Notes under the pieces: generated by a model | Databases searched by the model: none | The model's input: the letters and a program-made list of their open reading frames with translations, nothing else | What the model was told of the DNA's origin: nothing | Part shown: positions 54,973 through 64,000 of the stretch, piece by piece | Numbering within the stretch: position 1 is the first letter of the stretch | Layout: every line of letters starts with the position of its first letter | Translations under genes and position numbers: made by a program | Source: Tilletia caries | Lineage: Eukaryota; Basidiomycota; Exobasidiomycetes; Tilletiales; Tilletiaceae | Length of the DNA stretch: 64,000 nt | Direction: 5' to 3' | NCBI GenBank assembly: GCA_032718865.1 | Contig: JALUTQ010000035.1 | Span: 930,001-994,000 of the forward strand

Positions 54973-57900
54973 CTAGTCACTCTCGTCCCCGTCCCCGTCC
55001 TCGTCCGCCGCCGCTGTCTTGACTCCAGCAGCAGGTCGAACAACCGCCCGCCTCGGCAAAATCGCGTCCGAAAAGGCCTCAAACAGCGCAGACATCGGCG
55101 GCAACAGATGTGCTGGCCCCTCGAACAACTTGAAGACATCCTCCATCTGGTTCTTGGGCCCCGTCCCTGCACCAGCCTTGCCGGGGAGGAGGAGGAGGCT
55201 CCTTTTGTTGTTCGATAGGGACAACGCATCCAGCTGTTCGGGGAGGAACGCTTGTCCTCCACCGAGCAAGTCGTCCAAGATCGTCCGAACGCGACGCGAG
55301 CGGACGACATCCTCCGCCCCGTCCCTGAGAATGGCATTCGCCTCACCACCTTCCTGGGCAGCGAACGCCGCGGCGGCACCACCACCTCCGACAGGGAAGC
55401 CAAGCTGGACAGGCTCAAAGTCCGCAGAGAGCGCATATCCACCCATCGCGCCAATCGCCGCGGTGAGCTTCTTGTTCTTGCTACTCTGACTCTTGCCCTT
55501 GTTGCCGTCTCCAGGTGAGCCCGACCGATGAGCAGCAGGCGCAAGCACCAAGCTTCGCACCACGAACGGGATCTCCAGCACACCCACCGCTGCTACCCTC
55601 CCACTCCCACTCGTAGGGCCATCGCTCGACGTCCGCCCGCTGTTGCCGCTACCGCTGCCCAGGTCAAAGATCTCAATCCGCGAACACCGCTTGAGCTCAT
55701 CGACCAAAAGCACGCCAAACATCTCCTCCGCACCCTCGGCCGAGCCAGGCGGGACAGGGATAATTCGCGCGACGCGCAAGTTCGACTGCTGTCGACTACT
55801 CTTCTTCTTCGACTTTTTGTTGTTGTTGCTGTTGTGCTGCTTCTCCGACGCCGCCTCGTCCCCTGCCTGTTGTCGTCGAGGAGGAGGAGGAGGAGGAGAC
55901 GCGTACGACCGAGTCCAAACGACACCCCCACTCAACAGATCCCAACAAACGACAACCTCCTTCGACGCACCGACGACAAAGCGTCCCGCCCTACCCACGA
56001 ACGCGACCTCCCGCGCGCCCTCCGTAAGCCGCTGCTCGCCTCCCTCGTGCGAAGACGAAGACGAAGAGGAACGGGTGGAGGCAGAGGCAGAGGCAGAGAC
56101 GAGCTCAGGCGCACAGAGCGCCAACACGAGCGCATTCGAGGCCGGCTGGAGGGACCAGAGGGTGACGAATGCGCCTTGCGCGACGGCCACGAGTCCGCCG
56201 CCGTTCGTAGCTGTTGACGAAGAAGGGACCGGACTGGGCGCCCACGCGACGGCGTGCGGCACCGTCTGTCGGAAGGTGAACACGGAGCGGGCAACCCAAT
56301 GGTACGTAACCTCCGACGCAGCCTTCTTCGCCTTCTTCCCGCCCTTCTTCGCCTTTGCAACGCCCAACCCCTCGGCACCAAGAACCCGAACAGGCCTCCA
56401 ACTCTTCACCTTCCCGTCCGAGCCCGTACTGACACAGACCAGGTTCTCGAAGGAGGTCGTCTCCCTGCGCTTCTTCTCCTTGCCCACCACCGCAGATGAT
56501 GATGAAGAGGAGGGACCGAGGAAGCCAAAGCTGAGGGCAGAGACGACGCCTTCGTCCCCGTGCGGCCGGTCGATGGACGTCGCAAGGCCGTACCGCCCCT
56601 GCTCGACGTCCCACATCCAGAACTTGAGACAAATCTCCGAGGCGAACCTGCCCCTCCCTCCCCGCCTCGCATCGACAGTGGCCATCCAGTCGGCCACCTC
56701 ACTCGAACTCGACGCAGCAGCGAGCAGGGGGGAGAACGCAACAAGCTCCACACGCGCAGGCTCGATCGGCGCCTCATCCGGCCTCGAGACCCGATTACTG
56801 CCCACAACCTCCAACTCGCCAACAAGGCCATCCTCATCCGGGTCGTAGAACTGGATCGTGGACGGATGTCCCGAGGCAAGGACGAGGTTCGGTTCGCCCT
56901 GCGAGGTGGGCTGGAGCGCGAGTGGCGCGGGCATCCTCGACCGCTGAGCACGCGAGAAGAGCGCACGGGACGCATCAACTTTAAGACGCGCAAAGGTGCG
57001 GCTGACCTTCAGACTGGCCGGGTTCAGGAAGATCACACTCCCATCCATCAAGCCACACACGATCTCCTCCTCCTCGCTCCCCGAGCTGCTGCTGCTGCTG
57101 CTGCTGCCTGCGAGTCCAACACTAGCGATGGCCGCGCCGAGCCGGGGCACGAATTCCTTCTGGACTCGCCCGGAGCCGGCGGACTGGACGTGCCAGAGGA
57201 CTAAGGTGGCTTCTTCGCCGCCGGAGAGGAGGCGGGCGCCGGTGGCTGCGAGGGGGAGGTAGGCGAGCGTGCTGACGGCGTGGGCGTGCCAGTGGAGCAA
57301 CGTACTCGGGGCCCCAAAGAACGACGACGACGACGACGAGGAGGAGGAGCCCTTCTTCTCCTTCTCCTTGTCCTTCTTCGAGGAGGGATTTGCTTCATCT
57401 TCAGCATCGTCGCTGGCACTCCTGCGACGCGCGAGGAAGTCGTCCTCCAAGAGACCGTGGAAGATGCGGATCTTGCCGGTGATGTCGCCAGTCGCGATGG
57501 ACTTCTCGGTCGGGTGGACCGCGAGCGCTGTGAGGGTGTTCGAGGTGGTGAACTTGGCCAGACCGTCTGGACAGGCGATGAGCTCTTCGTCCCGAGCGCC
57601 GTCGACGAGCATCCCCTCCCCTGCTCCTCCTCCCTCGGCGCGGGTGCGTTGGAGAGAGGCGACGTAGATCTGGGTGCCGCCTGCTAGGATCAGATGTTCG
57701 GCGCGTGGACAGAGCCGGATGGCGGCTGGGATGAGCTTGATCTTGCCGAGGCGGGACTGTGTACGCGGGATATAGACTGGCACGCTTCGTTCTTTCGCTC
57801 CCCCTGCTGATGCGGTGATGTGTGTGATTGGCTCGTCGGAGGCGGGATCGGTGGATGATGATGGAGAGCGGGCGAGGGAGAGACGGAGGGCGTAGATGAT

Positions 57901-58650
57901 GGTGCTGTACGTGGTTGGCGAGGAGGAGGAGGAGGAGGAGGAGGAGCGTTTGGGTCTGCGGGCACATACGAACGCCCAGTCTGGGTAATGTTCTGATGCG
58001 ACTAGATGAGTGATGGGCATGCCCGGTACAGCCGCGTCTTCGCTGCTCTTCGTGGTCGCTCGTTCTCCTTCGGCTGAGGTAGAGGAGGACGGGATGGGGA
58101 GGAAGAAGATGCGGAGTAAGGCGGCATCAAGATAGTCCCATACGCAGATGGAACCATTCGTGCTGGCAGAGAGGAGCTGGAGCGGGTTTGCGGGGTGCAA
58201 AGCGAGTGCGGTGATGGAGTGTGAAGCTGGGTTGATGGTGTCGTCGGAGAGTGCGTGTGGGAGCGGTGGTGGTGTCAGGGTGGAGATGGTTGCGCCTGTG
58301 TGTCTTGAGAGGATGCGGACGGCGTGTGCGGTGGGCTGGAAGTAGTATCTGCCGGGGGAGAAGAGTGTGAGTGAGTGAGTGAGTGTGTGAGTGGAGAAAG
58401 TGGAGGGTGAGAGTACTGACTGTCCGTCGGGAGTGAAGAGCGGGTGCTGGTGTGCTGTGATGTGTGTGTCTGCGAGGGAGTGCCAGTGGATGTGGGACTT
58501 GTTCTTGCTGTGTTTTACTGTCTTGAGCGCGTGTCCATTGGCCGTGGCAGTGGTGGTAGCAGCTGGAATGCTCTTGCTGGGCGCGGGCGTGGGAGTGAGA
58601 GCGTCCGGCTGAGGGAGTGCTGCTGCTGATTTGCGTCGCGTGACCGCCAT
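54973..58650 (-). CDS. WD-repeat protein, UTP17/WDR75 (Nan1)-like
   Basis: CDS complement(join(54973..58348, 58421..58650)), 3606 nt, 1201 aa. Start MAVTRRKSAAALPQPD is chosen; 11 codons upstream is another in-frame ATG. The 72-nt intron contains no in-frame stop, but its removal joins FTPDGQ to YYFQPTAHAVRIL. The order of WD-like units (HTGATISTL, ALALHPANPLQLLSAS...ICVWDYLDAALLRIFF, LTALAVHPTEKSIATGDITG, HAHAVSTLAYLPLAATG...LVLWHV) matches WDR75/Nan1, a t-UTP component of the small-subunit processome that supports rRNA transcription and 18S maturation in the nucleolus. Long Ser runs and a Lys-rich segment (KEKEKKG) interrupt the propeller. The second propeller is divergent. It converges on the DUF2461 gene with 266 bp between stops. 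Confidence 0.8.
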   Translation of the reverse strand: MAVTRRKSAAALPQPDALTPTPAPSKSIPAATTTATANGHALKTVKHSKNKSHIHWHSLADTHITAHQHPLFTPDGQSVLSPSTFSTHTLTHSLTLFSPGRYYFQPTAHAVRILSRHTGATISTLTPPPLPHALSDDTINPASHSITALALHPANPLQLLSASTNGSICVWDYLDAALLRIFFLPIPSSSTSAEGERATTKSSEDAAVPGMPITHLVASEHYPDWAFVCARRPKRSSSSSSSSSPTTYSTIIYALRLSLARSPSSSTDPASDEPITHITASAGGAKERSVPVYIPRTQSRLGKIKLIPAAIRLCPRAEHLILAGGTQIYVASLQRTRAEGGGAGEGMLVDGARDEELIACPDGLAKFTTSNTLTALAVHPTEKSIATGDITGKIRIFHGLLEDDFLARRRSASDDAEDEANPSSKKDKEKEKKGSSSSSSSSSFFGAPSTLLHWHAHAVSTLAYLPLAATGARLLSGGEEATLVLWHVQSAGSGRVQKEFVPRLGAAIASVGLAGSSSSSSSSGSEEEEIVCGLMDGSVIFLNPASLKVSRTFARLKVDASRALFSRAQRSRMPAPLALQPTSQGEPNLVLASGHPSTIQFYDPDEDGLVGELEVVGSNRVSRPDEAPIEPARVELVAFSPLLAAASSSSEVADWMATVDARRGGRGRFASEICLKFWMWDVEQGRYGLATSIDRPHGDEGVVSALSFGFLGPSSSSSSAVVGKEKKRRETTSFENLVCVSTGSDGKVKSWRPVRVLGAEGLGVAKAKKGGKKAKKAASEVTYHWVARSVFTFRQTVPHAVAWAPSPVPSSSTATNGGGLVAVAQGAFVTLWSLQPASNALVLALCAPELVSASASASTRSSSSSSSHEGGEQRLTEGAREVAFVGRAGRFVVGASKEVVVCWDLLSGGVVWTRSYASPPPPPPRRQQAGDEAASEKQHNSNNNKKSKKKSSRQQSNLRVARIIPVPPGSAEGAEEMFGVLLVDELKRCSRIEIFDLGSGSGNSGRTSSDGPTSGSGRVAAVGVLEIPFVVRSLVLAPAAHRSGSPGDGNKGKSQSSKNKKLTAAIGAMGGYALSADFEPVQLGFPVGGGGAAAAFAAQEGGEANAILRDGAEDVVRSRRVRTILDDLLGGGQAFLPEQLDALSLSNNKRSLLLLPGKAGAGTGPKNQMEDVFKLFEGPAHLLPPMSALFEAFSDAILPRRAVVRPAAGVKTAAADEDGDGDESD

Positions 58651-59037
58651 GCTCGCTGCTGTCCTCGCTGCTGCCGATGTCAAGATTGATTCGATTCCTT
58701 CGCCTCAGCCAGAAAAAAAGTTGGGAAGGTTGGGTCGGCTTCGTGTCGACACCGTGTTGCGAACTGCACTCGGTACCAGCACGGTACGCACTCGCCAAGA
58801 GTGTGACACTACTCTGGCAACACGGTGTCGCGAGATCAGTCACCTCCTTCTGACGATTCTGCGCTGGGACCAACGACCAAGACCAACCCACGGAAGCACG
58901 CTCGACGCTCGACGCTCCGACCCCCTCCCCATCCTTCCTTCGATCGTCCCCCCCCCACAGCGCGCGCTCTCCCTTCCCACACCCATCCCGCTCCCATACA
59001 GACACAGACACAGACACAGACACAGACACAGAACGCG
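58651..59037. promoter_or_regulatory. Divergent promoter of the WDR75-like and calcineurin A genes
   Basis: 387 bp between start codons. Just before the calcineurin ATG lies a tandem ACAGAC repeat (about 58999-59031), probably in the 5' leader. Confidence 0.5.
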
Positions 59038-62175
<3,138 letters not shown>

Positions 62176-62786
62176 AGTGAGAGATTTGGGTTTCCTCTTT
62201 TTTACTTTGGTTGGAACGGATGCTATCCCCTCGGCTTCGAACCCCCCCCCCCCCCGCCCCCTTCGGACCTCCGTCATGTATTCTCCCCGCTCCAAAACAG
62301 GCCGTTTCAAGATCTCAAGCTTCTCCAAATCCCTTCAAGGCTTCCGAATGCCCAACCCTGGCACTGGGTACCTATTCTCCTTCCAAATCCCTAACCCCTC
62401 TCCCCCCCTTTTCTCCTTCATGGTACATTGGGTTTTCTCGTTATTCTCCAGCGGCTCTCCCTTCTTCATCACGCCCCCTTTCTATCTCATTCCATCACTC
62501 GTTCTCCAATCAAGCTTTCCCTCTCTCCGGTCCTTTCCCCTTCCCTTCCCTTCCCTTCCCTTCCCTTCTCCGGTCTCACTCTCTCTCTCTCTCTTGTCTT
62601 CCATGACTCTACCTCTACTCTCTTTCTCCCCTCGCAAAAGAATGAAGAATTCAACAACCCCCACAAAGCCCAAAGAAGAGTTGGAAATGCGTTCTGGCCA
62701 TGGCCGATCGCAGCGAAGGAGGGGAGAACTTCGGATGACTTCGTATTACGATTCATGAAAGCCCCCGCAACCTATCGCCGCCCATC
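62176..62786. other. Convergent intergenic region
   Basis: 3' sides of calcineurin A (+) and the SCOC-like gene (-). It contains C-runs and a (TTCCC)n microsatellite around 62533-62567. No gene was recognised. Confidence 0.5.
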
Positions 62787-63444
62787 TCACCGCCGCTTGA
62801 CCCCGTTCCCCACCGCTGCTGCCCCAGACGCCGACGCCGACCCCGGCCCCGGCCCACCAGGCGAAGAAGTCGAAGAGGCGACGCTCCTGGTCACGCTCTC
62901 TACGTACGTCTGTAAGGTCTCGTTCTCGGATTCGGCTTTTGTGCAGTCTTCTTTTACGGTTGATACGCGGGTTAGGAGCGCTGTTTTGTGAGGTGTGGAG
63001 AGGGGAAGAAGGGAGGGCGGGATGGAAAGGGGGTGGGCAGAGATAGGGAGAAGAGGGGAAGGCAGAGATAGGGAGAAGAGGGAAGGCAGGAGGAAGATAA
63101 AATTTGTGATGTGAGCATTTTTTCGGCAAGGTCGCCCCTCTGAAAGAAATGGGGAGGAAGGAAGGAAGGATCACACCACATACACACCTCGTAAGCTATC
63201 CTGCATGGAGACGACATCCCTGACCAAGTTCTCCTTCTCGATGACTTCGCCTGCGGTAGGTTCCGTCTCTGCTGTCTGGGTATTTGTAAATTGTTCGGAA
63301 TATTTAATCCAGGAATCTGGGTCAGAAACCGTTGGGCTGCGAGGATGGGAGGGAGAGGGAGAGGGGACGTACCCATGCGATGGACTCTGTGAAGTCTGAG
63401 AGGTTGGCGTCGCTGGGGAGCGAGGGGGAGTCGGTGCTGGACAT
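62787..63444 (-). CDS. Short coiled-coil protein, SCOC/UNC-69 (SCOCO) family
   Basis: CDS complement(join(62787..62980, 63188..63275, 63373..63444)), 354 nt, 117 aa. The start gives MSSTDSPSLPSDANLSDF. The conserved coiled coil is built across the exon 2/3 join: EVIEKENLVRDVVSMQDSLR then ALLTRVSTVKEDCTKAESEN and ETLQTYVESVTRS, with heptad-spaced hydrophobics. Length and layout match SCOC/Slo1, which binds Arl1/Arl3-type GTPases at the Golgi and functions in trafficking or autophagy. The donor of intron 2 is GTGTGT. The acceptor of intron 1 (ATACCCAG) was chosen because it alone keeps the coiled-coil frame. The Ala/Gly/Ser-rich tail is variable. Confidence 0.8.
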
Positions 63445-63708
63445 TGTATCGTATAACCTCCCCTCTCCAGAGAGTGAGGGTGAAGGGAGCGAGCAGAGGC
63501 AAGTCAGTTGCGTTTGGACCATGGTGGGTCGGCGATTGGCTGGTGTGTGGCGAGGGAACGCCGACGGAGAGGAGGTTCGCACGGAGCCCTACTTGGAAAC
63601 ACACTGACTGACTTCGCTCCCCTCTGCCTTGCCTCCGACCCACCATCTCGCACTTCCCTCTATCTACACTCGCATTCACACACACAACTGCACTGCTGAG
63701 TATTCATA
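63445..63708. promoter_or_regulatory. Divergent promoter of the SCOC-like and V-ATPase G genes
   Basis: 264 bp between start codons, CT-rich toward the V-ATPase gene. No specific site is claimed. Confidence 0.45.
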
Positions 63709-64000
63709 ATGGTGCGTATCTTCCCCCCTCGGCCCCCCCATTGCGCGGTCCCTGATTGCTGCAGAGATTTGGCAGAAAAGCTGACGTTCCCTGTGATTTT
63801 GTCTCTCACCCCTTGACTTCCCCACCCGCAGGCCGCCCAACAATCGCAAGGCATTCAGACGCTCCTCGAGGCTGAGAAGGAGGCAGCCAAGATCGTCACC
63901 AAGGCCCGCACATGTGAGCTTCCCCCCTCTGCCCCCCTCACTCGCTTTCATCTTCAAGCGTCCCAGAAAAGTTGGGTCCTGACACACCCTCTTGCAACAA
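63709..64000 (+). CDS. VMA10: V-ATPase subunit G (Vma10), 5' part, runs off the window
   Basis: The ATG at 63709-63711 is the whole first coding exon and is followed directly by GTGCGT. The intron ends CCGCAG at 63831 and exon 2 (63832-63913) reads AAQQSQGIQTLLEAEKEAAK then IVTKAR, the well-conserved N-terminus of subunit G of the vacuolar proton pump stator. The next donor is GTGAGC at 63914 and the following exon lies beyond the window. The split after the start codon is seen in other fungal VMA10 genes as far as I recall. Confidence 0.88.

Overview
This window looks like nuclear DNA of a GC-rich basidiomycete fungus, possibly a member of Ustilaginomycotina; that placement is an inference. 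The evidence is intron-dense genes with short GT-AG introns and several micro-exons, a MATA_HMG transcription factor of the Prf1/Ste11 kind, a BUR1-type kinase, calcineurin A with its autoinhibitory tail, and fungal transposons (two Cryptons, a hAT, LINE and MULE-like remnants). Exon boundaries were worked out by hand from GT/AG sites, reading phase and family resemblance. No alignment or database search was run.

Region 1 (1-8.4 kb). A decayed LINE 3' end and two 263-bp repeat copies with a tRNA-like 3' part flank about 4.5 kb with no recognisable gene. A five-exon gene for a basidiomycete protein of unknown function follows, with a 6-nt micro-exon.

Region 2 (8.6-11.3 kb). Two divergently transcribed enzyme genes both look damaged. 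A RuBisCO-LSMT-like SET methyltransferase has an in-frame TGA, frame problems and a missing active-site Asn. A GFA/CENP-V zinc enzyme has an in-frame TAG followed by 64 still-conserved codons.

Region 3 (11.3-42.7 kb) is a transposon island. It holds an orphan gene with a transposon inside an intron, Crypton 1, an 8.06-kb hAT element, a TIR element carrying an inner insertion, a MULE-like N-terminal remnant, a LINE gag fragment, Crypton 2 and a TA-flanked TIR element. The hAT (21950-30008) has perfect 8-bp target duplications and carries an intact transposase gene plus an intact protein-kinase gene. Crypton 2 is split by a MITE that is itself split by a 558-bp element containing a tRNA-like sequence. 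Four MITEs share TAAGGATG ends and 8-bp target duplications.

Region 4 (42.7-64 kb) is ordinary, compact genome. In order: HMG-box regulator (-), BUR1-like CDK (-), DUF2461-family protein (+), UTP17/WDR75-like WD-repeat protein (-), calcineurin A (+), SCOC-like short coiled-coil protein (-), and the start of V-ATPase subunit G (+). These serve mating or development, transcription elongation, ribosome biogenesis, Ca2+ signalling, vesicle trafficking and vacuole acidification, and do not form an operon-like unit.

The strongest candidate for something undescribed is the hAT transposon with a protein kinase as apparent cargo. Next are the TAAGGATG MITE family and the nested tRNA-bearing element.
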